Counted from the first letter of the stretch, positions 47,723 through 55,109 are shown. The stretch is DNA of 64,000 nucleotides from Pseudomonas huaxiensis (GCF_003231275.1 NZ_QKVL01000001.1:372001-436000), one strand, 5' to 3'. The notes: generated by a model from the sequence alone, not told the origin. Numbers and translations: made by a program.

Positions 47723-48361
47723 ATGCCCATCACAGAGCAGCAACTGCTGCGCATCCTCCCCAACGCCGGCAAACAAGCCGGCGTTTTTGTTCCTGCACTG
47801 AACGCGGCTATGGCCAAGTACGGGATCATCACCCGGCTGCGCATCGCGGCCTTCATCGCGCAGACCGGTCATGAGTCTGTCCAGCTTCGCAGCATGAAGG
47901 AAAACCTGAACTACCGAGCCGACCGGATTCGGGAGATCGGGCTTGCTTCGCCAGCCACCAGCCGCTGGCGGTCGCTTGTCCCGCGGGCCGCCGAGTTGAG
48001 TGGAAACCCGGAGAAGCTGGCCAATGCCGTATACGGCGGGCGAATGGGGAACGGCCCAGAGTCGTCAGGGGATGGCTGGCGCTTCCCGGGGCGAGGGCTC
48101 ATTCAGGTCACTGGCCGGTTGAACTACAACGCTTGCAGTGAAGCGCTGTTCAGTGATGCACGCCTGCTGAACACCCCGGAGCTTTTGGAGCACCCGCTTT
48201 ATGCGTCGATGTCTGCGGCCTGGTATTGGCAGATCAACGGGCTCAACGGGATGGCAGACCGGGAAGACTTCCTGCAGATCACGAAAAATATTAACGGTGG
48301 CACCAATGGCCTGGCGGACCGCCAAGCCTTGTACGAGCGTGCCCTGAAGGTGTTGCAGTGA
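47723..48361 (+). CDS. Endolysin, chitinase-like glycoside hydrolase family 19
   Basis: 212 residues starting MPITEQQLLRILPNAG, with AGGAG upstream. AAFIAQTGHESVQLRSMKENLNYRADR carries the GH19-type catalytic Glu, and GRGLIQVTGRLNYNA plus NIGGTNGL-like NINGGTNGLADR complete the fold. It cuts peptidoglycan at lysis. It overlaps the spanin gene. Confidence 0.92.
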   Translation: MPITEQQLLRILPNAGKQAGVFVPALNAAMAKYGIITRLRIAAFIAQTGHESVQLRSMKENLNYRADRIREIGLASPATSRWRSLVPRAAELSGNPEKLANAVYGGRMGNGPESSGDGWRFPGRGLIQVTGRLNYNACSEALFSDARLLNTPELLEHPLYASMSAAWYWQINGLNGMADREDFLQITKNINGGTNGLADRQALYERALKVLQ

Positions 48362-48858
48362 GCGTGCTGGACTGGCGTGTCGCGCTGCTGCTCGGGCTCG
48401 GCCTGGGTGGAGCCGCCGCGTGGCATTGGCAGGCCAACAGCTATGGCGCCCAGCTCGCCGACCAGGCCAGTGCATATGGCCGCGAACGTGAGGCGGCAGC
48501 ACTGTCCGTGATCGAGCGACAACAGACCGAACAGACCCGGCGCCGGGTCGTGGAAGCGCGCCTGCAGGCGAGTGACGAAACCCACCAAAAAGAGATGACC
48601 AATGTCCAACAAGCTCAAGCTCGCTTGCGTGACCGCCTTGCTACTGCAGATCTACGGCTGTCAGTCCTACTCGCCGCCCCGACCAGTGGCGGTGGACTGC
48701 CAGCCACCACCAGCTCCAGCGGCGTGGTTCATGGAGCCACGCGAGCCCAACTTGACCCAGCGCATGCTCAACGAGTTGTCGGAATCGTCGGTGACGGTGA
48801 CCAGGGATTGATCGCCCTGCAGGCGTGCCAAGCCTATGTAAGGGCGGTCGCACAATGA
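48358..48858 (+). CDS. Rz-like inner-membrane spanin
   Basis: 166 residues. One N-terminal transmembrane segment (about 7-23) is followed by a long periplasmic coiled coil (REREAAALSVIERQQTEQTR onward). It overlaps the endolysin by ATGA. It contains the Rz1-like gene in another frame. Confidence 0.85.
   Translation: MSVLDWRVALLLGLGLGGAAAWHWQANSYGAQLADQASAYGREREAAALSVIERQQTEQTRRRVVEARLQASDETHQKEMTNVQQAQARLRDRLATADLRLSVLLAAPTSGGGLPATTSSSGVVHGATRAQLDPAHAQRVVGIVGDGDQGLIALQACQAYVRAVAQ
48602..48811 (+). CDS. Rz1-like outer-membrane spanin lipoprotein, nested in Rz
   Basis: 69 residues wholly inside the Rz-like gene in the +1 frame. The lipoprotein signal MSNKLKLACVTALLLQIYGC gives lipidated Cys20, and a Pro-rich region (PPRPVAVDCQPPPAPAA) follows, both typical of Rz1. 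The pair fuses inner and outer membranes at the end of lysis. Confidence 0.88.
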   Translation: MSNKLKLACVTALLLQIYGCQSYSPPRPVAVDCQPPPAPAAWFMEPREPNLTQRMLNELSESSVTVTRD

Positions 48859-48868
48859 CGCGGCCCTT

Positions 48869-49792
48869 TTAGATGGGCGACTTCATTCTATGGCTGACCG
48901 CTTCCAGGATATCTGGCAACGAACTGCGTGGTGCCCCTTGAGGGTCGCTGATGAACGATGCCAGTTGGTCCCGTTTGAAGATGCCTGCTTCAGGATCGAT
49001 GGCTTGAATGTGCATCTCGCCGGTGAGGTCGAAGTACATCAGGAAGCGGCTGCGCAATAGCTTCTGGCTAAGTGCCTGTTCGGTTTGGACCGGAAGGTTG
49101 TGTAGCGAATCCTTTTCCCCAGCCCACCCTTGGGCCGATTCACTACCAGTCCGTTCGGCCAGGAGCCGCTGAAGCCACTGCCGATAATCACCCGCCACCT
49201 CGGGCTTGCAGTAATCGGCGGCGCGCTGTGCGCCAATGACATCGACCATCCACAGGTCGCGCCTGCCGTGTTGCAGCTTGCGCTTGTGTTGGGCCACCAG
49301 GCTGCGGACGACCCGGTCGGAGGTGCCCAGGTTGAGCGCTGTGCAGAGGTTTCCCGCACTGAACCATAGCTTGCCTTCCAGCTCGGCGATCAGGATCGGG
49401 TGACCGTTGAGCGCGCGTTGTTCAAATGCTGCCCCTTGTGCGACGGGAAGGGTGTTCCTCTCGGCAGCAGCGTGCTCCAGTCGATTGAAGGCATCGATAT
49501 ATGCCTCCTTCCACTTGGCCGCTTCCTTACCGGTGAAGCCCATGCAAAGGAAGGTGAAGCCATCGCGTGTCATGCGGTACTGCGTGTACTTACGGCCTAC
49601 CGTGTCGGTGTATTCAATCGGCGCAAAATTGTGCTGATTGAATTCGGGCGAGCACTCCAGGTTCGCGATGGCGCGCAGCACGGTCTTGTGTTGCTTACTG
49701 AAGTGCGCTGCAACATCGAGACTGGTGGTAGTGGGCTGGCCGTCAGTCAGTTCAACAAGTACCGGGGTGGTAACAGGTGCGATGGCTTTCAT
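48869..49792 (-). CDS. Rha-type phage antirepressor
   Basis: 307 residues starting MKAIAPVTTPVLVELTDG, with GGGATACTC upstream. The N-terminal Rha/pRha domain (about 20-105) has AAHFSKQHKTVLRAIANLE and YRMTRDGFTFLCMGFTGKEAAKWKEAYI. The second part (about 120-215), LEGKLWFSAGNLCTALNLGTSDRV, resembles BRO/Ant DNA-binding regions. The reading frame continues open to 50104 with an Icd-like stretch. It likely inactivates the prophage repressor. Confidence 0.85.
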   Translation of the reverse strand: MKAIAPVTTPVLVELTDGQPTTTSLDVAAHFSKQHKTVLRAIANLECSPEFNQHNFAPIEYTDTVGRKYTQYRMTRDGFTFLCMGFTGKEAAKWKEAYIDAFNRLEHAAAERNTLPVAQGAAFEQRALNGHPILIAELEGKLWFSAGNLCTALNLGTSDRVVRSLVAQHKRKLQHGRRDLWMVDVIGAQRAADYCKPEVAGDYRQWLQRLLAERTGSESAQGWAGEKDSLHNLPVQTEQALSQKLLRSRFLMYFDLTGEMHIQAIDPEAGIFKRDQLASFISDPQGAPRSSLPDILEAVSHRMKSPI

Positions 49793-49942
49793 GATGAGTA
49801 TCCCGTTTAAGTCTGCTTGCCGCGCCCATACGCCAATATGGGTGAGCGGAACCGTGCGGGTTGGCGTACCGGAAACGGGTACCGGCGAGCCCGAAGGCTC
49901 CCACACACGGCCCGCCCATAACGGGTGAAGCCATGCTGCGGA
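49793..49942 (-). ncRNA. Structured antirepressor leader, C4-antisense/immI-like
   Basis: On the minus strand this GC-rich leader has several hairpins: GGAGCCTTCGGGCTC, then CGGTACCCGTTTCCGGTACG. Its in-frame translation contains WEPSGSPVPVSGTPTRTV, which recurs in proteins annotated as Icd-like upstream of antirepressors in many phages. In phage P1 this leader encodes the C4 antisense RNA, which pairs with ant mRNA. The assignment is by resemblance and position, and the RNA ends are not known. Confidence 0.45.
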
Positions 49943-49943
49943 C

Positions 49944-49969
49944 ACAAAAAAACCGCTCAAGCGGCGGTT
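49944..49969 (-). terminator. Leftward terminator upstream of the antirepressor leader
   Basis: Read on the minus strand, AACCGC... pairs with GCGGTT around CGCTTGA and is followed by a run of T. It would stop transcripts coming from the right-hand cargo genes. The rest of 49793-50186 holds the leader above and an inverted repeat CTCAGG-TAATT-CCTGAG (50131-50147) before the lipoprotein gene. Confidence 0.6.
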
Positions 49970-50186
49970 ATGCATCCGCCCGTTTGCCAGGACGCCAATC
50001 CTGCATCGCTGAGTTTGCAGCGACCAGCGGAAGGTAGCCCGACAAAGGCAACGTGTCAAAAACCTTTTTCTTTGGCAGGCCGGAGGGCTCAGGTTTTGGC
50101 CCATGGCATGACATCTTGTACGATGGGGATCGCTCAGGTAATTCCTGAGAATTTTATGGACAATCCAAAGATAATAAGTAGGGAAT

Positions 50187-50762
50187 ATGAATAAGACTCA
50201 AAGGACGACGTTAATTGCACTGGCTATCGCTCTCGCTGCGTCGGGCCTAACAGGATGTAACGACCCCGGCTATAAAATAACGGGAGACAATAAAAAAGAG
50301 ATTGAGCAGTACTCGGCAAATCGTGAGCATGCTATTGCATACTTGCTCAAGACTACTGTTTATGTCGGCGAGATCAAGGAAATGAAGTCGCTTCCTGTCG
50401 GTGCGGATCTGCCTGCACAGCATAAGAAGATGCTGGCTTTACGTTCCGAGGGCGACGCATTGGGTACCATGTTTTCACCGCTTTCCCATTGCCGTGGTGC
50501 AGGCTACAAGGCACAGGAATATTGGTCTGTGGTAGCCGGGAATATCCCAACCGAAACGCCAGAAAAGGCATTGACCACCTATGTCGAAGCGGCAAAAAAC
50601 TGCCAAGAGCAAATTGACAATGGACCAAAATCTATAACGTATCTTGAAACAGCCATTGATAAGAAACCACCCGCTGACGGGTGCTTGAAAGTCGTATCGC
50701 TGGGGTCGAAAGAGAAGACGCAAAGCTGGTCCTGCCCGACGGAGTTGCTCTCCAGTAAATAA
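50187..50762 (+). CDS. Prophage-borne lipoprotein of unknown function
   Basis: 191 residues. The signal peptide MNKTQRTTLIALAIALAASG ends in the lipobox LTGC (Cys24). The mature part is soluble, with four further cysteines, and no family is recognised. The base composition is more AT-rich than the tail genes. As a lysogeny-time lipoprotein at the phage edge, it could act in superinfection exclusion, but nothing in the sequence proves it. Confidence 0.65.
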   Translation: MNKTQRTTLIALAIALAASGLTGCNDPGYKITGDNKKEIEQYSANREHAIAYLLKTTVYVGEIKEMKSLPVGADLPAQHKKMLALRSEGDALGTMFSPLSHCRGAGYKAQEYWSVVAGNIPTETPEKALTTYVEAAKNCQEQIDNGPKSITYLETAIDKKPPADGCLKVVSLGSKEKTQSWSCPTELLSSK

Positions 50763-51152
50763 TTTTGTTTAAGCGTATTCACTGCACGCATATAGAAAAG
50801 CGCCCAAGTCCTGTACTTTAGGGATTGATCGTTTGTTTTTTTGCCGCAACTCAGTGGGCATTAGCGGGCAAGGTGTGCGTTGCTGTTCACTCGGGCGGCG
50901 GCTGAGGTGCTGGAACACCTATCAGGTAGAACATCGCACATTCAGCTTGATAGGTGTGAGCCAAGAAGAGTTTATGGACGATCTGTTCGCTGTCTCGCAA
51001 CTGACGACGCCGGGCCGGCGAAAGTCTGTTCTGGTTGAGATCAATAGCGAAACGGGGAGGGCTGGCAGCGCCCCCTGCTCTCCGCTTAGGAGCTGCGTCA
51101 GGAACGTAGAGCGTAACAGTGGCTTGTGAGCACGCTTTGATTATTTATCTGG
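50763..51152. other. Non-coding stretch with competing RNA hairpins
   Basis: A 390-bp gap. I see no convincing gene; a 51-codon ORF at 50974-51129 with AAGAAGAG upstream is doubtful. ACACCTATCA (50915-50924) pairs perfectly with TGATAGGTGT (50948-50957), while its CACCT also pairs with AGGTG just upstream, giving two exclusive folds. It could be another leader or antisense RNA or the relic of an immunity region. Confidence 0.4.
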
Positions 51153-51677
51153 CTAATAAACGCTATCTAATTTATCGCATACCCTACGTATGTTGCTCCG
51201 GAAGTCAGAAAGCTGGCGGCTAGCTGTGCTAAGAAATGGGTCAGTTGTGGCTAACGCGGGGCGAGAAACGACCTCAAATTGACCGCCGGTGATATGCCGG
51301 CGAATCAAAGAAAATTCTTCTCCGGCTCTATCCCATAGAAAAGTCCGATATTCGGTGCATCGACTTGAAAAATCTCGAACCTTAATCTTCATAAATAAAG
51401 CCGACGTCGCTCCATCGCGGCCTGAGCATGTCCAATATTGGAGGGTGATCGCAAGAAGCTCATCAAGATCTTGGATCATCTTCTCTAAACGCAGCTTGCG
51501 ATTGCTATTTGTAAGCTTCTCGGTAGCTGACCTTTGAATGTCTTCACGTTCTTGTGCATCTTGAGCATTTCGCTCAGCTTGGCGTCGATCAGAATTTTTT
51601 TGGTGGGAATGCTGAATGAAAAATGTTGAGGCTGAAACAACTAGCGCCAACCAAGCGGGGATATCTCCGTAATCCAT
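51153..51677 (-). CDS. Membrane-anchored helical protein, third gene of STAS/HATPase cassette
   Basis: 174 residues starting MDYGDIPAWLALVVSAS, with AGGAG upstream. One N-terminal transmembrane segment (about 6-23) is followed by a charged helical region (HQKNSDRRQAERNAQDAQER onward) and a C-terminal alpha domain of about 110 residues. No catalytic motif is seen. It lies 13 bp after the DUF4325-like gene, so it is co-transcribed. It could be the membrane effector or sensor of the cassette (inference). Confidence 0.7.
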   Translation of the reverse strand: MDYGDIPAWLALVVSASTFFIQHSHQKNSDRRQAERNAQDAQEREDIQRSATEKLTNSNRKLRLEKMIQDLDELLAITLQYWTCSGRDGATSALFMKIKVRDFSSRCTEYRTFLWDRAGEEFSLIRRHITGGQFEVVSRPALATTDPFLSTASRQLSDFRSNIRRVCDKLDSVY

Positions 51678-51690
51678 GGAAGGACTCCTA

Positions 51691-52011
51691 TCACGCCTTG
51701 ACAGTGGCGCTGTCAATGTAGTGCCAAATTTCATGTATGAGGAATGGGTCTTCGGAGTATTTTAGCTTTAGTTTTTGGTGGAGAGATTCTTTTGTGAACT
51801 TTTTCAGTCGTACCAATCCGCCAAATGCTTCTTCTAAAAAAGAAGATCCATAGCCCATAGAACCGTCGAAGTTGACTTCCACTATATCGCTACTCATAAG
51901 TTCTGGTATGAGTAGATCTTCTCTGAACACCTCGCCAGAAAAATCCCCGTCGGCCCGGTACCTGCCAGCGGGGTACTCGCTAAAGTCTTGAGAAATTTTA
52001 ATCTTGGACAT
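51691..52011 (-). CDS. STAS-like DUF4325 protein
   Basis: 106 residues. SSDIVEVNFDGSMGYGSSFLEEAFGGLVRL is the DUF4325 core: a beta strand ending in acidic D, then the Gly/Ser turn and F-L-x-E-A-F helix, similar in pattern to STAS anti-anti-sigma proteins. GGAAG precedes the ATG at 52011; 52017 is an alternative. Its start lies inside the 3' end of the HATPase gene, so the two are translationally coupled and probably interact. Confidence 0.8.
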   Translation of the reverse strand: MSKIKISQDFSEYPAGRYRADGDFSGEVFREDLLIPELMSSDIVEVNFDGSMGYGSSFLEEAFGGLVRLKKFTKESLHQKLKLKYSEDPFLIHEIWHYIDSATVKA

Positions 52012-53104
52012 CTTCATCTTCCTGTACCTGCTCGTCTGTGATCGGTACCGACCACTGAATGACTGTGCCTAGTATAGAGCGGGAGTGGCCGTATTTGGTA
52101 TAGGTTGGGTTTCCGTCGGAGAAGTCAACCCCAACGACGCCACGGTTGCTGTAGACGTGCAGACGTCCGCGCAGTTCCTCTGCGGCTTTCATAACATTTT
52201 GAGCTAAGCCTTTCCCTCGATGGTCCTCCTCCGTACGGGTCCGTCCGAGCGCGAGGGCTCGCTGGATCATCCTCATGTCTCTCTTGCCACGGGAGAGAGT
52301 CGTTAGACGGACAATGTCACCAATGTACTCAGACCATTTCTCCGGAAGCGTCACAGGAATGCCTAGACCTAGGTCACAAAATATGACAGAAAGCCTCCCC
52401 TCGTTGACCTGGGCAAATACCCACCACCTCCTGTCATTCGCCTTGTCGAGACCGCTCGTGCTAATTCGATCCTCCCGTGGTCTTATGTAGGCATGATGTA
52501 CGGCATTATCCATTGCCTCGCTTACACCAGGAACCAGCCTTAGGTACCCTTTAGGTATTTTGTCTTTGATTGCCTTTAATAATATATCTGCGTCCTTGGG
52601 GTTCACGCTTACACCGGATGCGTATCGCCAATTCTTGACGTTTAAATCGGTTTCATCGACTTTAAGGCGGTGGGGCTTGTCGAGGATATTAAAGAAGCCA
52701 ACTTGTTGAAAAACTTTTTCAACGGTTTGGTTTTTTGGGTAGTTGCAGGTGATTTTGCATTTGTCGCCAAGGGTGATTCTTAGCCTGTCTATTTCGGCAA
52801 GCATTAATAGCATTCCGGTGCTAATAATGTGCTTTGTTTTGCTAAAGTCTATTTTTACATGCGCTCGGCGAAGGCATTCTTTTCTAATTGTTGATAAGAA
52901 TCTGACAAGGTTGGTGTGCAGGGTAGCTGAGTGAAGCGCGATTTCCTCCGGAGCCTCAATTGTGACGCTGTCGTTGGATGTGTATTCACAAATTGATTTA
53001 ACTCGTTTTGCTGGTGCAAAACGCTGCCGGTTTCGTTGGCTGGCAATTCGTTTATGGCGAAGATAATAATCATCAGCTAGATGCTTCACATCGTATCCAT
53101 CCAA
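51998..53104 (-). CDS. STAS domain + histidine-kinase-like ATPase protein
   Basis: 368 residues. The N-terminal 65 are basic. A STAS-like segment (about 60-155) includes VKIDFSKTKHIISTGMLLMLAEID. A GHKL ATPase domain (about 175-360) shows an N-box EAMDNAVHHAY, G1 DLGLGIP and G2 RGKGLAQNVM. There is no H-box or receiver, so it is not a typical sensor kinase but resembles anti-sigma-type serine kinases of partner-switch systems. With DUF4325 and a membrane protein it forms a self-contained leftward operon in an AT-richer part of the prophage. Function is unknown. Confidence 0.8.
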   Translation of the reverse strand: MDGYDVKHLADDYYLRHKRIASQRNRQRFAPAKRVKSICEYTSNDSVTIEAPEEIALHSATLHTNLVRFLSTIRKECLRRAHVKIDFSKTKHIISTGMLLMLAEIDRLRITLGDKCKITCNYPKNQTVEKVFQQVGFFNILDKPHRLKVDETDLNVKNWRYASGVSVNPKDADILLKAIKDKIPKGYLRLVPGVSEAMDNAVHHAYIRPREDRISTSGLDKANDRRWWVFAQVNEGRLSVIFCDLGLGIPVTLPEKWSEYIGDIVRLTTLSRGKRDMRMIQRALALGRTRTEEDHRGKGLAQNVMKAAEELRGRLHVYSNRGVVGVDFSDGNPTYTKYGHSRSILGTVIQWSVPITDEQVQEDEDVQD

Positions 53105-53213
53105 TGTGTTTGGCGGGTCGACCCATGTTGAGTGCGGTCGTTTTGGTCGCTGGCAATGTGCCTGTGTTCGTTTGGTGAGTCAACGAATGGACTGGCCGGT
53201 GAATCAGGGGGCG

Positions 53214-53273
53214 GGCGGATTAGAGCAAACAACGCTGGTCAGGCTGTCTGGTTCAAATCTCTTTTCGCCACCA
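53214..53273 (+). other. tRNA-like fragment (relic)
   Basis: A 60-nt stretch starts GGCGGATTAGAGC and ends TTCGCCACCA, with GGTTCAAATC before the end. The ends can pair as an acceptor stem (GGCGGA with TTCGCC) and a T-loop-like segment is present. It is about 15 nt too short for a tRNA and the T-stem does not pair well. I read it as a relic or chance resemblance. Confidence 0.25.
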
Positions 53274-53274
53274 G

Positions 53275-53628
53275 TCAGTCCTCTTGCGCTAAACGAACAT
53301 GGGGGAGCTTGGCGTGGTTGACCAAGCGCCGGTGGGCTTCGGTAACAACAGAGTGCAGCCGCTGCTTGATTAGCTCGGCCAGGTGGTTAGCGGTAACTTG
53401 CGACAGGTTCTTCACCGTGCCAGCCTCAGCGCTGATGCACGAAATGTTTTGCCGGGGAATGTCCAGGGCGTCGATGGCGCCGAGGATGTACCCCTTCAGG
53501 AAAGCCTGGTGCTCGAACAGGGCATCGCTCTCTGGGGCGTGCTGGTAATCCCAGTCTACCTTGAAGTGCTTCCCTTCCTGGACGACTTCGACTGTCGGTA
53601 GAGCAGGGGATTTGCTTGGGGTTGTCAT
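53275..53628 (-). CDS. Hypothetical protein at the right prophage end
   Basis: 117 residues starting MTTPSKSPALPTVEVVQEGK, with AGGGACT upstream. It contains EHQAFLKGYILGAIDALDI and a helical C-terminus (NHLAELIKQRLHSVVTEAHRR). No family is recognised. The start codon is 14 bp from the attR core, so its promoter must include or cross attR and would change when the phage excises. Confidence 0.65.
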   Translation of the reverse strand: MTTPSKSPALPTVEVVQEGKHFKVDWDYQHAPESDALFEHQAFLKGYILGAIDALDIPRQNISCISAEAGTVKNLSQVTANHLAELIKQRLHSVVTEAHRRLVNHAKLPHVRLAQED

Positions 53629-53641
53629 GCTGAGTCCCTTA

Positions 53642-53660
53642 CGTTGGGGCAAAAATGGGG
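53642..53660 (+). repeat. attR core (19-bp direct repeat)
   Basis: Identical to 13303-13321 and in the same orientation. It marks the right boundary of the prophage; the sequence beyond it is the original upstream region of mutS. Confidence 0.8.
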
Positions 53661-53702
53661 CAATCCAAGCGCCAAACTATGCCATCCAGCGCCTTGTTGC
53701 AC

Positions 53703-53972
53703 GCATATGCACCCACATGCATAACCTTTGAATCCCTTATGTACCAAGGGCTGTAGCCAATATCTGCCCGATACCCCAGCACAATCGGGGTGTGTGCGGA
53801 AAGATCAGACATTCAAGGCCTTACAGCGGGTGTCTTTTTGAAGGTTGTGAAGGGGGCTAATACTACAGGGATTTCTCCGGCGGCGCTGAGACGGGGCTAT
53901 GTCAAATTCTCGCAGGCGCAAGGGGGTGCATATCTTCGCAAGTCAAACGTTCAATGCATATTCGCATTGCAT
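53703..53972. promoter_or_regulatory. TGCAT-type operators upstream of the tailocin repressor
   Basis: GCATATGC (53703-53710) and ATGCAT (53717-53722) form one pair. ATGCAT (53954-53959) and GCATTGCAT (53964-53972) form another, 22 bp before the repressor start. The same hexamer recurs at the tailocin promoter, so these are likely operators for autoregulation. Confidence 0.5.
53785..53850 (-). pseudogene. Relic of the mutS 5' end
   Basis: On the minus strand, an ATG at 53812 is followed by codons for [17 protein letters not shown], matching residues 5-13 of MutS (ISDLSAHTP) before it runs off. Similarity to 13235-13310 also extends upstream of the start, as CGGGTgTcTTTTTGAAGG-like sequence. 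It has the same orientation as mutS. It suggests an earlier insertion or duplication at this spot, before the present prophage. Confidence 0.65.
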
Positions 53973-53993
53973 TTCCTGTTGACCCTCGGCAGT

Positions 53994-54737
53994 ATGCGTT
54001 CCATGCAAAAGCGCAATGTAGCCACCGTCTTGAAATCACTGCTGGATCGCCACGGGATCTCCGCCACGGAGTTGCACCGGCGAACCGGCGTGCCCCAATC
54101 CACCCTGTCGCGGATTCTCGGCGAGAAGATCGTCGATCCTTCTGATAAGCATGTGTCGAAAATCGCCGAGTATTTCGGCGTGAGCACTGACCAGCTACGC
54201 GGTCGTGTCGACCTGGGCGACAGCCGCGAGCCGGGCCTGTCTGTCGATCATGCCGAATTGCGCGATATCAGTCTGTGGGATGATGAAACCCCCGTCGAGG
54301 ACGACGAGGTTTCCGTTCCTTTTCTTCGTGAGGTCGAGTTGGCAGCAGGATCAGGAAGATTCGTCATCGAAGAAAGCGAGCGCGCGCGTTTGCGTTTCGG
54401 TAAGCGCAGCCTGCGACACAACGGCGTGCAGTTCGATCATGCCAAGTGCGTGACGGTGCGCGGCAACAGCATGTTGCCGGTATTGCGTGATGGCGCCACG
54501 GTGGGGGTCAACACCGGCAAGAGCTCCATCGGCGATATCGTCGACGGCGACCTTTATGCGATCAATCACAACGGCCAGTTGCGGGTGAAGCAGCTCTACC
54601 GCTTGCCCACCGGTATCCGCCTGCGCAGCTTCAACCGCGACGAGCATCCTGACGAGGACTACAGCTTCCAGCAGATGCAGGAAGAGCAGATCGCCATTCT
54701 CGGTCATGTGTTCTGGTGGGGCATGTACGCCCGCTGA
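53994..54737 (+). CDS. prtR: LexA-like tailocin repressor (PrtR-type)
   Basis: 247 residues from the ATG at 53994; the ATG at 54003 (MQKRNVATVLKSLLDRHG) is equally possible. The N-terminal HTH (about 10-70: ATELHRRTGVPQSTLSRIL) is followed by an S24 peptidase domain (about 120-245). Self-cleavage residues are present: Ala-Gly in LAAGSGRF, Ser in RGNSMLPVL, Lys in LRVKQLYRLP. It should therefore respond to RecA/SOS, as known for pyocin regulation. A longer upstream ORF overlaps the mutS relic and is not used. Confidence 0.88.
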   Translation: MRSMQKRNVATVLKSLLDRHGISATELHRRTGVPQSTLSRILGEKIVDPSDKHVSKIAEYFGVSTDQLRGRVDLGDSREPGLSVDHAELRDISLWDDETPVEDDEVSVPFLREVELAAGSGRFVIEESERARLRFGKRSLRHNGVQFDHAKCVTVRGNSMLPVLRDGATVGVNTGKSSIGDIVDGDLYAINHNGQLRVKQLYRLPTGIRLRSFNRDEHPDEDYSFQQMQEEQIAILGHVFWWGMYAR

Positions 54738-54756
54738 ATCCTCTCCAGGATCATCC

Positions 54757-54782
54757 AAAACCCGCTTCGGCGGGTTTTTTTT
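54757..54782 (+). terminator. Tailocin repressor terminator
   Basis: AACCCGC-TTCG-GCGGGTT with eight T, 20 bp after the stop. Confidence 0.92.
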
Positions 54783-54865
54783 CGCCTGTCGAAAACCCTT
54801 CGCGACCAATACGGGCGGGGTTTTGATGCGCTAGTGCAAATCCGTTAATGCAAATATTTCCAAAA

Positions 54866-54899
54866 ATGCATTGACTGTATATGCATCCATGCATAAAGT
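54866..54899 (+). promoter_or_regulatory. Tailocin promoter with TGCAT operators
   Basis: -35 TTGACT (54871-54876) and a weak -10 TAAAGT (54894-54899) with a 17-bp spacer. ATGCAT copies lie at 54866, 54881 and 54889, so a repressor bound there would cover the promoter. Between it and the holin (54900-55208) I see only a leader with one terminator (55110) and no gene. Confidence 0.6.
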
Positions 54900-55109
54900 T
54901 TGTCTCAAGCCGGTCAGACACCGGTGGTGAGACAGGCAGCGATGAACAGGCCTCAACTGTTCAGAGGGTTGGCAACTGACCCGGGTGTGCAGCGTAAAGC
55001 ACCGTAAGCAGTTATCCGGCGGGCAGGTGGCCGCGGTCGGAGGAACAATCTGAAGCGGAGACGCCCTGCACACCAGTCGTGGCAGACGTTTCAACAACGC
55101 ATTACTGAA

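Larger units (their letters stand above)
13303..53660. mobile_element. Prophage, about 40 kb, lambda-like head with P2-like contractile tail
   Basis: Bounded by an identical 19-bp direct repeat. It holds int and xis-like genes next to the left end, repressor and Cro genes, a primase-helicase, terminase, a full head set, a full tail set, lysis genes and an antirepressor. All morphogenesis genes are open, so it is probably intact. AT-richer cargo genes lie at both ends (13.4-14.7 kb and 50.2-53.1 kb). The combination of lambda-type capsid and P2-type tail is a known mosaic type among temperate myophages. Confidence 0.9.

Noticed and set aside
49793..50104. N-terminal extension of the antirepressor as one long protein
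   Set aside because: It is better explained as a structured leader; the ATG at 49792 has a Shine-Dalgarno and begins the Rha domain.
50833..51129. 98-codon ORF
   Set aside because: No family, no good ribosome-binding site for its start, and it lies over RNA-like inverted repeats.
53214..53273. A functional tRNA gene
   Set aside because: Too short and with a mispaired T-stem; listed only as a relic-like fragment.
53790..53993. Upstream extension of the tailocin repressor
   Set aside because: It covers the mutS relic and the operators; the HTH domain begins after 54003.
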